From an uncultured Pseudomonadota bacterium (GTDB lineage: Bacteria; Pseudomonadota; Gammaproteobacteria; Methylococcales; Methylomonadaceae), in contig CAIXED010000082.1 of assembly GCA_903918375.1 (NCBI GenBank), positions 1 to 34,199 of the forward strand: DNA of 34,199 bases, in the 5' to 3' direction. This document shows positions 7,253 through 14,985 of the stretch, piece after piece; the stretch's first letter is position 1, and every line of letters begins with the position of its first letter. The notes under the pieces are model-generated. The model saw nothing but the letters and a program-made list of their open reading frames with translations. It was not told the origin of the DNA and did not search any database. Made by a program: the position numbers and the translations under genes.

Positions 7253-8343
7253 AAATCGGCATTTTAGGTGGTGGACAATTAGCGAGGATGATCGCTTTAG
7301 CCGGTTATCCGCTGGGCTTGAAGTTTATTGTTTTAGACCCTGATGCCAATGCCGGCGCGGCGGGTTTAAGTGAACATTTACACGGCGCTTATGATGATCC
7401 GGCTTTATTGGCTGAATTAGCAGAAAAAGCCGATGTGGTGACCTATGAATTTGAAAACGTCCCCGCTCATGTTGCTGAGTTTTTAACTAGCCACACCACA
7501 GTTTACCCACCCGCCAATGCTTTAGCAGTTGCTCAAGACCGTTTGCAGGAAAAAAACTTCTTCAAACAATTAAATATCGGCACTGCACCATTTGCCGCGA
7601 TTGATAGCTTGGACGATTTGCAACAAGCCATGCCCAGCATCGGTTACCCAGCGATTTTAAAAAGTCGCCGCATGGGTTACGACGGCAAAGGCCAAGTGGT
7701 GATTAAAGCGGAAAGCGAATTAGCGGCAGCTTGGCAAGCGATGAATGGCGCTGCTTCTATTATCGAAGGTTTTGTACCGTTCCAACGTGAAGTGTCGATT
7801 ATTGCCGCTCGCCGTCCATCCGGTGAGATCGTGTTTTATCCGCTCTCGGAAAACAGCCACCAAGGTGGCATATTGCGAGTGGCTGAATGCAAAACTAACG
7901 ATCCGCTACAAAGCAAAGCCGAAGCCTATGTTCGCAGTTTATTAGAAGCCTTGAACTACGTGGGCGTGATTGCTTTGGAATTGTTTGATGTTAAAGGTGA
8001 GTTGTTAGCCAATGAATTCGCGCCTCGCGTCCACAACTCCGGCCACTGGACGATTGAAGGTAGCGAAACCAGTCAATTTGAAAATCATTTGCGAGCGATT
8101 TTGGATTTGCCGCTGGGCTTAACCCAAGCCCGTGGTTATGCGGCGATGGTTAATTTCATCGGCGGTTTAGCCAATGATCAACAAATCTTGGCATTAGATA
8201 ACGCTCATTTGCATTTGTACGACAAAGCCCCGCGCAAAGGTCGCAAAGTTGCCCATGCGACAGTCAGAGCCGATGACGCCAATTTATTCAAACAATCACT
8301 CACCACCTTAGCCACTTTAGCCGACCAAGTTGACGACTCCTAA
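7249..8343 (+). CDS. purK: N5-carboxyaminoimidazole ribonucleotide synthase, PurK
   Basis: 364 residues of the ATP-grasp fold. It makes N5-CAIR from AIR, bicarbonate and ATP, feeding PurE. Visible motifs are the N-terminal [11 protein letters not shown], the ATP-binding [26 protein letters not shown], and the metal-binding region [17 protein letters not shown]. Length and motif order match the family. The start overlaps purE by 4 bp, and its stop is immediately followed by the start of the Fur-family gene, so the three are probably one transcript. Confidence 0.96.
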   Translation: MKIGILGGGQLARMIALAGYPLGLKFIVLDPDANAGAAGLSEHLHGAYDDPALLAELAEKADVVTYEFENVPAHVAEFLTSHTTVYPPANALAVAQDRLQEKNFFKQLNIGTAPFAAIDSLDDLQQAMPSIGYPAILKSRRMGYDGKGQVVIKAESELAAAWQAMNGAASIIEGFVPFQREVSIIAARRPSGEIVFYPLSENSHQGGILRVAECKTNDPLQSKAEAYVRSLLEALNYVGVIALELFDVKGELLANEFAPRVHNSGHWTIEGSETSQFENHLRAILDLPLGLTQARGYAAMVNFIGGLANDQQILALDNAHLHLYDKAPRKGRKVAHATVRADDANLFKQSLTTLATLADQVDDS

Positions 8344-8817
8344 ATGACTGAGCACCTGCATCACGACCACAGCCAATGCATTCACACTGCCTTGGCGGCG
8401 GCTGAACAACTCTGTAAAGAACGCGGCGCATTGTTAACCCCAATCCGCCGCAAGACTTTGGAATTGATTTGGAATAGTCACAAAGCGATTAAAGCCTACG
8501 ATTTATTAGATCAACTGCGGCCAATTAACGACGCGGCCAAGCCATCAACGGTTTATCGGGCTTTGGATTTTCTGTTGGAACAAGGGCTGATTCATCGGGT
8601 TGAAAGCTTAAATGCTTTTGTTGGCTGCCATTGTTCAGGGATTCAACACGATCAATTGCTGTTGATTTGCACTGTCTGTCATAACATTGAAGAACGCGAA
8701 GCTAGTCCGGTTTTAGCGGCCTTGGCAACTGAATTACAGCAAGCGGGCTTCATTCCCCAGCGCAAAACCATCGAAATTCACGGTTTATGCCAAAATTGTA
8801 GTGATAAAAGCGCATAA
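8344..8817 (+). CDS. zur: Fur-family zinc regulator, Zur-like
   Basis: 157 residues of the Fur family. The winged helix includes LTPIRRKTLELI and STVYRALDFLLEQGLIHRVE. The dimerisation part carries two Cys-x2-Cys pairs (Cys109/Cys112 and Cys149/Cys152), a structural zinc site typical of Zur. The N-terminus is histidine-rich (HLHHDHSQCIH). Zur represses zinc uptake genes when zinc is sufficient. The overall pattern (FVGCHCSGIQHDQLLLIC) resembles gammaproteobacterial Zur rather than Fur or PerR, but metal specificity is inferred. The ATG directly abuts the purK stop (TAAATG), so expression is probably coupled to purEK, an unusual partner; no zinc transporter genes are nearby. Confidence 0.85.
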   Translation: MTEHLHHDHSQCIHTALAAAEQLCKERGALLTPIRRKTLELIWNSHKAIKAYDLLDQLRPINDAAKPSTVYRALDFLLEQGLIHRVESLNAFVGCHCSGIQHDQLLLICTVCHNIEEREASPVLAALATELQQAGFIPQRKTIEIHGLCQNCSDKSA

Positions 8818-8829
8818 ACTGACTATTTG

Positions 8830-8870
8830 TTGATCCACATCAAGATAGATTTGCCGTTCATCACTAGAAT
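8830..8870 (+). promoter_or_regulatory. Class II FNR-dependent promoter
   Basis: A perfect FNR/ANR box, TTGAT-CCAC-ATCAA, occupies 8830-8843. A good -10 hexamer, TAGAAT (5 of 6 to consensus), occupies 8865-8870. With +1 at about 8877 the box centre sits at about -41, the position where FNR replaces a -35 at class II promoters; no -35 hexamer is present. It begins only 12 bp after the zur stop. It is predicted to fire under low oxygen. Confidence 0.75.
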
Positions 8871-8876
8871 GAACCC

Positions 8877-8971
8877 ATGTCAGACGCTTTCCACCTCCTG
8901 TCTTTGGCATAATCCTCTTGAAAGATAGATAGACACTCTAAGGCGACCCGCTTTCTAGGTCGCCTTTTTTT
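8877..8971 (+). ncRNA. Predicted FNR-activated small RNA, about 95 nt
   Basis: The interval runs from the predicted start of the FNR promoter to a strong intrinsic terminator and has no plausible open reading frame or ribosome site leading into one. CCACCTCC (8891-8898), the complement of a Shine-Dalgarno core, lies in the 14-nt loop of a weak hairpin closed by AGAC (8882-8885) and GTCT (8900-8903). A second pyrimidine-rich stretch, ATCCTCTT, can be presented by a TCTTT/AAAGA stem (8901-8905 and 8920-8924). Exposed CCUCC-type loops are typical of regulatory RNAs that block ribosome sites. The layout parallels E. coli FnrS in logic, but I see no sequence similarity to it. Not a proven gene; a short leader with attenuation before the ligase gene is the main alternative. 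Confidence 0.6.
8940..8971 (+). terminator. Rho-independent terminator
   Basis: A 9-bp GC-rich stem, AAGGCGACC (8940-8948) with GGTCGCCTT (8958-8966), a 9-nt loop, then a T run to 8971. It separates the preceding transcription unit from the ligase gene. Confidence 0.88.
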
Positions 8972-9037
8972 GTTTGCTGATAAGTTGCTTGCAATGAAGG
9001 TTATAATCTCGACCTAAAGCAACAAACCTCCCCTGTT

Positions 9038-10993
9038 ATGCTCACCGACAATCAACTTTTACTGATCCAGCAAGCTGGGTTGGATTTTAATACGCTGGAT
9101 CAAACTAGGTTTTTAGCATTAAGCCAAAATCCTCATGATTTAACTGCCTGTTCGGATCAAGCATTAATCGCCTTTTTACAACTGGCTAATGCTTTATATC
9201 GTGGCGGTGAGCCACTTATTAGCGATGCTGATTACGATCATGTTTTTCTGGCCGAATTGAAACGCCGTTTACCCGACCATCCCTTGCTTGAAAGTGTCGA
9301 ACCTGAACCTCAATTCGCTGGAAAAACCGTTGATTTGCCAGTCATCATGCTGTCTACCGACAAAGCCTATAGCCGTGATGATGTTGAACGCTGGGCAGCA
9401 CGGATTGAAAAAGCGGCGGCGGAATTAGACATCAATTTTGCTGAACTAGAATTTAAAGTCAGCCCGAAATTAGATGGCTATGCCGCTTATGACGATGGCC
9501 AAAGCCTTTATACTCGTGGCGATGGTCGTAAAGGTCAGGACATTAGCCGAGTATTCGAGCGTGGTTTACAAGTCGCAAACCAAGGCGCGCGCGGTTTGGG
9601 CGCGGGTGAAATCGTCGTTATCCGCAGTTATTTTGCCGAACATTTAGCCGACTTCTTCGATAACTCACGCAATTTCCAAGCTAGCGTCATCAAAGAAAAA
9701 CAATTAGATCAACACGCCGAACAAGCGATTGCTGATGGCGCAGCGGTGTTTTATCCATTTGCTTTATTACCGGCTTGGACAGGGGTTTGGGCAGAGTTGA
9801 TTGCTGATTTCGACAACATCATTAAAGATATCTGGCATAAGCTGGATGTTGATGTTGACGGGGTGATTTTAGAAATTACCAACGACACCTTGAAACAAGC
9901 GATGGGCGCGACTCGTCATCATCACCGCTGGCAATTGGCTTATAAAGAAAATATACACACCGCTGAAGTCAAAATACTAAGAATAACGCCACAAACATCT
10001 CGCGCAGGTCGGATAACGCCTGTTGTCGAATTTGATCCAGTGCGTTTAAGCGGGGCTTCGTTGACCAGAGCCACCGCCCATCATTACAAAATGGTGTTAG
10101 AAAAAGGCATCGGCCCCGGCGCAGTAATTCAATTGGCGCGTTCCGGTGAGGTGATTCCAAAAATTGAGCAAGTGCTTGTCGCAGTAGAGCCGCAAATTCC
10201 TGAGCATTGCCCTAGCTGCGGGCACGATTTGATTTGGGATAATGATTATCTGATTTGTCCGAATAATTTGGCCTGCCCTGCCCAAATCAGCAATAGCATG
10301 GAGCACTTTTTCAGAGTGTTAAAAAACAATGATGGCTTTGGCGCGGCAACGATTAAAAAGCTCTATGAATTTGGTATTCGTCGGGTTGATGCGATTTATC
10401 AGCTGAATTTAGAACAATTTGAAAGCATGGGTTTTGGCCCTAAACAATCGCAAAATTTGCTCGATCAATTGCAACGCAGTCGCGGTGAAGCGATTGAAGA
10501 TTGGCGGTTTTTGGCAGCGTTTGGGGTGTTTAGAATGGGGCTGGGTAACTGCGAGCGCTTGCTAAGTCATTACCGATTGGATGAAATTTTTAATCTCACT
10601 GAAAACGAGATTGTCGCGATTGAAGGCTTTGCCGAGAAAACCGCTTCGGTGATTACTGAAGGTTTTGCCAACATTAAGCCGCTGTACGAACAATTAATCG
10701 CGCTGGGTTTTAATCTACAAAACACCCAACAGCAAGCCAGCGAAACCGATCATCCTTTAGCGGGAAAAACGCTGGTATTTACCGGCACTTTGCACAGCGG
10801 TTCACGCGATGAACTCAGCAAACAAGCTAAAGCCAAAGGCGCTAAAGTTGGCAGCTCGGTTTCAGCGAAAACTAATTATTTAGTGGCTGGCGATAATGTC
10901 GGCGCTAATAAAATCAATGCCGCTCAAGACAAAGGTGTGACGGTGATTAGCGAAGCTGAGTTTTTACAATTACTGAATGGAGCGGCGGCATGA
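9038..10993 (+). CDS. ligA: Divergent NAD-dependent DNA ligase (LigA family)
   Basis: 651 residues with every LigA domain in order: Ia domain (LISDADYDHVF near 60-70), adenylation domain with the nucleotidyl lysine in KLDG (Lys144) and TRGDGRKGQD, Glu191 (motif III), RWQLAYK (motif V, Lys303), OB fold (SRAGRITPVVEFDPV), a four-cysteine zinc finger (Cys391, 394, 407, 413), helix-hairpin-helix repeats and a C-terminal BRCT domain (LAGKTLVFTGTL). It seals nicks using NAD+. Two features are odd. Motif IV reads DGVILE, so the lysine corresponding to E. coli Lys290 is Glu279, and the Tyr-His pair of the Ia domain is not evident. It may be a second, specialised ligase rather than the replicative one. 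A TATAAT at 9002-9007 is the likely -10; no Shine-Dalgarno precedes the ATG. It overlaps thiD by 4 bp. Confidence 0.85.
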   Translation: MLTDNQLLLIQQAGLDFNTLDQTRFLALSQNPHDLTACSDQALIAFLQLANALYRGGEPLISDADYDHVFLAELKRRLPDHPLLESVEPEPQFAGKTVDLPVIMLSTDKAYSRDDVERWAARIEKAAAELDINFAELEFKVSPKLDGYAAYDDGQSLYTRGDGRKGQDISRVFERGLQVANQGARGLGAGEIVVIRSYFAEHLADFFDNSRNFQASVIKEKQLDQHAEQAIADGAAVFYPFALLPAWTGVWAELIADFDNIIKDIWHKLDVDVDGVILEITNDTLKQAMGATRHHHRWQLAYKENIHTAEVKILRITPQTSRAGRITPVVEFDPVRLSGASLTRATAHHYKMVLEKGIGPGAVIQLARSGEVIPKIEQVLVAVEPQIPEHCPSCGHDLIWDNDYLICPNNLACPAQISNSMEHFFRVLKNNDGFGAATIKKLYEFGIRRVDAIYQLNLEQFESMGFGPKQSQNLLDQLQRSRGEAIEDWRFLAAFGVFRMGLGNCERLLSHYRLDEIFNLTENEIVAIEGFAEKTASVITEGFANIKPLYEQLIALGFNLQNTQQQASETDHPLAGKTLVFTGTLHSGSRDELSKQAKAKGAKVGSSVSAKTNYLVAGDNVGANKINAAQDKGVTVISEAEFLQLLNGAAA

Positions 10994-11772
10994 GTCAAAA
11001 ACCTGTAGTGTTGTGTTTTTCGGGACACGATCCTAGCGGTGGCGCGGGGATACAAGCCGACATTGAAACCATTATCAGCCACCAATGCCATTGCGCCAGT
11101 GTGATTACTGCCTTAACTGAGCAAGACAGTCGCAATATCAAAAAGCTGATCCCGCAAAAACCAGAAGACATTATTCAACAAGCTGAAACCGTGTTAGCTG
11201 ATTTTTCAGTCTCAGCGTTCAAAATCGGTTTGATTGGTCATCACGACACCGCCAAAGCCATTCAACAAATTTTGCTGCAATATCCACGAATTCCAGTGGT
11301 GCTTGATCCGGTTTTGGCGGCTGGTGGTGGCACAGCGCTAGGCAATCAACAGTTATTAGACGCCATCAATCAATTATTACTGCCATTAACCACGATATTG
11401 ACACCGAATAGTGAAGAAGCGCGGCGTTTAGCGCAGTGTGATGATTTGGTCGAAGCGGGTTGGGCGTTGCAGGCCAAAGGTGCTGAATATGTGTTGATTA
11501 CCGGCACACATGAAGCATCGGATTTGGTCAATAATCAATTATTCATGCCCGAACAAAAAACCGAAACCTTTCATTGGCAACGCTTGCCGGATAGTTATCA
11601 TGGCTCTGGCTGTACTTTAGCCAGTGCGATTGCCGCCCTCCTCGCGCAAGGTTTAGACCCGTTTGCCGCTGTCGCTGAAGCCCAAGAATTTACTTGGCAA
11701 TCCTTAGCTGAAGCCTATCAACCCGGCCAGGGCCAACACAATCCGAATCGTTTATTTTGGGTGGAATCATGA
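10990..11772 (+). CDS. thiD: Hydroxymethylpyrimidine/phosphomethylpyrimidine kinase, ThiD
   Basis: 260 residues of the ribokinase fold. It phosphorylates HMP and HMP-phosphate to HMP-diphosphate, the pyrimidine half of thiamin. The N-terminal FSGHDPSGGAGIQADIETI is the family signature; VLDPVLAAGGGTAL and the C-terminal anion hole DSYHGSGCTLASAIAALL are also present. Length is normal. The ATG overlaps the ligase stop by 4 bp and the gene's own stop overlaps thiE by 4 bp, so ligase, thiD and thiE look translationally coupled. No TPP riboswitch precedes this operon. An alternative name is bacimethrin/pyridoxal kinase-like ThiD; the thiE neighbour supports ThiD. Confidence 0.94.
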   Translation: MSQKPVVLCFSGHDPSGGAGIQADIETIISHQCHCASVITALTEQDSRNIKKLIPQKPEDIIQQAETVLADFSVSAFKIGLIGHHDTAKAIQQILLQYPRIPVVLDPVLAAGGGTALGNQQLLDAINQLLLPLTTILTPNSEEARRLAQCDDLVEAGWALQAKGAEYVLITGTHEASDLVNNQLFMPEQKTETFHWQRLPDSYHGSGCTLASAIAALLAQGLDPFAAVAEAQEFTWQSLAEAYQPGQGQHNPNRLFWVES

Positions 11773-12380
11773 AGCTGCCAAATCGTGGCTTATATGCCAT
11801 CACTCAACCCGAAGGCAAAACCATCGCGCAAGTAGTCTTCGAAGTCGAAGCGGCTTTAAAAGGTGGCGCGGTGTTGGTGCAATATCGGGATAAAGCGCCG
11901 TTAAATGCGCTGGCTTTGGCATCGCAGTTATTACCAATTTGTCATCACTATCAAGCGCCTTTGTTGATTAATGATGATGTCGAATTAGCTTTAGCGGTCG
12001 GTGCTGATGGCGTGCATTTAGGCCGTGATGATGGTGAAATTGCTCATGCCAGACAACGCTTAGGCGCTCAGGCAATTATCGGCACCTCTTGCTATAACGA
12101 TGTCGAAAAAGCTCAGGCAATGGCGGAGCAAGGTGCTGATTATGTGGCGTTTGGCCGCTTTTTTACCTCTGGTTCCAAACCTTTGGCTGCTGCCGCGGAA
12201 GTTGAAACTTTGCGAATTGCTAAACAGCACTTAAATCTGCCGATAGTCGCGATTGGTGGCATTTTGCCGGAAAATGGCGGCCAGTTAGTCAGTGCAGGTG
12301 CGGATTTATTGGCGGTAATTGGTGGGATTTTTGATTACGAAGCCGAAGCCGCAGCACGGTCTTATCAAGCGATATTCTAG
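11769..12380 (+). CDS. thiE: Thiamine-phosphate synthase, ThiE
   Basis: 203 residues of the TIM-barrel thiamin phosphate synthase. It joins HMP-diphosphate from ThiD with the thiazole phosphate. Motifs seen are LVQYRDKAP, LLINDDVELALAVGADGVHLGR split over the barrel, IIGTSCYND, YVAFGRFFTSGSKP and the phosphate-binding IVAIGGILPENG. ATG 11769 is chosen because GGTGGA lies just upstream and it gives the common 4-bp ATGA overlap with thiD; the frame opens 12 nt earlier at a TTG. The genes for thiazole synthesis are not in the window. Confidence 0.94.
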   Translation: MKLPNRGLYAITQPEGKTIAQVVFEVEAALKGGAVLVQYRDKAPLNALALASQLLPICHHYQAPLLINDDVELALAVGADGVHLGRDDGEIAHARQRLGAQAIIGTSCYNDVEKAQAMAEQGADYVAFGRFFTSGSKPLAAAAEVETLRIAKQHLNLPIVAIGGILPENGGQLVSAGADLLAVIGGIFDYEAEAAARSYQAIF

Positions 12381-12457
12381 CCAGCGTTCGCCCTAGCTAG
12401 TCTGAAATTGTTACAATGCACCACTTTCGTTCGACCGCCCAATTGACAAAATCCAGC

Positions 12458-13483
12458 ATGAATACAGAGCAACAAGTCACCCTCACCCAATTTATTATCG
12501 AGCAACAACGCCGTTTGCCGGATGCTTCCGGTGCATTTACCTTATTGCTGAATAACATTGCGACTGCTTGTAAACAGATTTCTCATCGGGTTAATCGTGG
12601 CGCTTTGATTGGCGTGTTAGGCAGTGCCGAGTCTGAAAACGTCCAAGGCGAAGTGCAGAAAAAGTTAGACATCATCACCCACGATATTATGGTCAATGCT
12701 TTAAATTGGGGTGGGCAACTAGCTGGGATGGCGTCAGAGGAAGTCGATGAGCCTATCGATATTCCTAGCCAATATGCTTTAGGTAATTATTTGGTGTTAT
12801 TTGATCCTTTAGACGGCTCATCAAATATCGATATTAATCTGACTGTCGGTAGTATTTTTTCTATCCTGCGTTATCCAAAAACCGTAGCGCCAGAAACTGA
12901 AGATTATTTACGACCAGGCCACGAACAAGTCTGTGCGGGTTTTGTTTTATATGGCCCATCCACTTTACTAATTTTAACCACAGGTGATGGCGTCAATGGT
13001 TTTACATTAGACCCCGATATTGGTGAATTTATATTAACTCATCGCAATATTCGCATCCCAGAAAAATATAATGAATTTGCGATTAATATGTCTAACCAAC
13101 GCTTTTGGGAGCCACCGGTTAAACGTTATGTTGATGAATGTGTGCAAGGTAGTGAAGGCCCTCGCGGTGAATATTTTAATATGCGCTGGATTGCCTCATT
13201 GGTGGCTGAGGTTTATCGAATTTTGACCCGTGGCGGTGTATTTTTATATCCTTACGATTATAAAGACCCATCAAAACCTGGCAGATTACGTTTAATGTAT
13301 GAAGCCAATCCAATGGCATTTATTGTTGAACAAGCCGGCGGTGCTTGTTCAACTGGTCGTGAAAGAATTTTAGATATAAAACCCAGCAGTATTCACCAAC
13401 GTGTACCCTTAGTATTAGGTGATAAAAACGAAGTCGAGCGGATTGTCGACTATCACCACCAATATGATCAAACTCAAGCTTAA
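12458..13483 (+). CDS. fbp: Class I fructose-1,6-bisphosphatase
   Basis: 341 residues. It hydrolyses fructose-1,6-bisphosphate to fructose-6-phosphate in gluconeogenesis, and also in the regeneration phase of carbon-fixing or formaldehyde-fixing cycles. Class I motifs are [20 protein letters not shown] with metal-binding acids, [32 protein letters not shown] and [17 protein letters not shown] with [13 protein letters not shown] 12458 (Met-Asn-Thr-Glu-Gln) matches the family start; an in-frame ATG at 12416 would add an atypical leader, and neither has a strong ribosome site. A TACAAT at 12412-12417 may be the -10. It lies 24 bp before fnr on the same strand. Confidence 0.93.
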   Translation: MNTEQQVTLTQFIIEQQRRLPDASGAFTLLLNNIATACKQISHRVNRGALIGVLGSAESENVQGEVQKKLDIITHDIMVNALNWGGQLAGMASEEVDEPIDIPSQYALGNYLVLFDPLDGSSNIDINLTVGSIFSILRYPKTVAPETEDYLRPGHEQVCAGFVLYGPSTLLILTTGDGVNGFTLDPDIGEFILTHRNIRIPEKYNEFAINMSNQRFWEPPVKRYVDECVQGSEGPRGEYFNMRWIASLVAEVYRILTRGGVFLYPYDYKDPSKPGRLRLMYEANPMAFIVEQAGGACSTGRERILDIKPSSIHQRVPLVLGDKNEVERIVDYHHQYDQTQA

Positions 13484-13507
13484 ATCTTTTTACCCTGAAA
13501 GGAATCC

Positions 13508-14224
13508 GTGCCGAAATTAAATCAAGTAAGTTGTAATAACTGCGGTTTAGACAATATTTGTCTGCCTCGCGGTTTATCGCATGAAGAAATTGAAAGTATT
13601 AGTCAAATTATTAAAGCCAAAAAAACCTTGCAGCGTGGCGAGTTTATTTACCATGAAGGCGATAATTTTCGTGGCATTTTGGCGATTAAATCCGGCAGCG
13701 CCAAATTAGTCGGTGCCGACCAACATGGCAATGAACATATTTTAAATATTTTATTACCTGGGGAATTATTAGGTTTTGATGGTTTATCGACTGATAAACA
13801 CAGCTGTGCGGCAATTGCTTTAGAAACCACCAGTTTTTGTCTGCTGCCTGCAGATAGCATGGATCATTTATTCCAAAATATCCCAAGCTTAACTCGTGAG
13901 TTATTTCGTCATTCCGGCGAAAAAATGCTAGAAGATAAGAATCAATTGATACTCAGCAAACGCCCAGCTGAAGAGCGTTTGGCTTATTTTCTGATTAGTT
14001 TATCTGAACGCTTAAAACGCCGTGGATTCTCGGCATCAGAGTTTAAATTATCATTAAGTCGGCAGGAAATTGGTAATCATCTTGGTTTAGCGCTAGAAAC
14101 CGTCAGTCGCTTATTAAAGAAATTCCAAGAAGATGAAATGATTATGGTGCAGAATCGTTTTATAACTATTACTAATATATCAGCTTTAAAAAAACTACTA
14201 CAAGTCAACGAATCAGACCTTTAG
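13508..14224 (+). CDS. fnr: FNR/ANR-type oxygen-sensing transcription regulator
   Basis: 238 residues of the CRP/FNR superfamily. The N-terminus carries the [4Fe-4S] ligand set Cys9, Cys12, Cys18 (SCNNCGLDNICLP), with the fourth ligand at Cys111 in TTSFCLLP, equivalent to E. coli Cys122. The cyclic-nucleotide-like beta barrel follows, then a helix-turn-helix (LSRQEIGNHLGLALETVSRLL) whose E-xx-SR recognition triad is that of proteins reading TTGAT-N4-ATCAA. Oxygen would dissolve the cluster and inactivate it. The start is GTG 13508, behind AAAGGA; it gives a shorter N-terminus than E. coli FNR. A perfect target box lies at 8830 in this window. Its stop codon overlaps that of the convergent ABC permease (TTAG). 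Confidence 0.94.
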   Translation: MPKLNQVSCNNCGLDNICLPRGLSHEEIESISQIIKAKKTLQRGEFIYHEGDNFRGILAIKSGSAKLVGADQHGNEHILNILLPGELLGFDGLSTDKHSCAAIALETTSFCLLPADSMDHLFQNIPSLTRELFRHSGEKMLEDKNQLILSKRPAEERLAYFLISLSERLKRRGFSASEFKLSLSRQEIGNHLGLALETVSRLLKKFQEDEMIMVQNRFITITNISALKKLLQVNESDL

Positions 14225-14985
14225 TTTTTAATCCCTGTGCCTTTGTGTAGTAAAAATAAAGCGGTTAAGATTAACAAGACAATAAAGAAAACAATCATTA
14301 TCAAGGCGGTTTCGATATTAATATCGCTAACCCCAATCAAACCATAGCGGAAAGCATTAATCATATACAAAATCGGATTACCCAACGCTATGGTTTGCCA
14401 TATTTCTGGCAACATTGAGGTTGAATAAAACACCCCACCTAAATAACTGAGTGGTGTTAAAACGAAATTAGGAATGATAGAAATATCGTCAAAACTATCC
14501 GCAAATACCGCATTGATAAAACCGGCTAAGGCAAACAAAGTCGCGGTTAATACAAACACCAATAAAGCAATTTGCCAATGCAGCACAGGAATATCAGTAA
14601 AAAAAGTCGATATTCCAGCGACCACACAACCAACCAACACACCACGGGCAATTCCACCACTAACATAACCGGCCAAAATCACCCAATTTGGTACGGGTGC
14701 CACCAATAACTCTTCAATATGGCGTTGGAATTTAGTTGAATAAAATGACGATACGACATTTGAATACGAATGACTAATCACCGACATCAAAATTATCCCT
14801 GGCACAATATAGTCCATATAAGTTTGGCCATTAACATCGCCAATTCGGTCACCGATTAATTTACCAAAAATCAAAAAATATAAAGCGGTGGTAATTGCGG
14901 GTGGTAATAAAGTTTGCGGCCAAATTCGGGTAAATCGGCGGATTTCTTTAAATAAAATAGTGGTAAAAGCGATGGAATAATTCAT
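14221..14985 (-). CDS. ABC-2 type exporter permease (YadH-like)
   Basis: 254 residues with six hydrophobic segments and the ABC-2 pattern: an N-terminal amphipathic segment (FKEIRRFTRIWPQ), IFGKLIGDRIG, a second loop with FQRHIEELLVAPV (the coupling helix that meets the ATPase), and the late FVLTPLSYLGGVFYSTSMLP and NPILYMINAFRYG. This fits the YadGH-like exporter branch whose substrate is not settled. The ATG overlaps the ATPase stop by 4 bp, so the two subunits are made together. It is convergent with fnr with overlapping stop codons, leaving no room for a terminator between them. Confidence 0.88.
   Translation of the reverse strand: MNYSIAFTTILFKEIRRFTRIWPQTLLPPAITTALYFLIFGKLIGDRIGDVNGQTYMDYIVPGIILMSVISHSYSNVVSSFYSTKFQRHIEELLVAPVPNWVILAGYVSGGIARGVLVGCVVAGISTFFTDIPVLHWQIALLVFVLTATLFALAGFINAVFADSFDDISIIPNFVLTPLSYLGGVFYSTSMLPEIWQTIALGNPILYMINAFRYGLIGVSDINIETALIMIVFFIVLLILTALFLLHKGTGIKN

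Noticed and set aside
8818-9037. TPP riboswitch or other leader RNA for the ligase-thiD-thiE operon
   Set aside because: No THI-box elements are present, and the terminator plus FNR promoter geometry explain the conserved-looking parts better.
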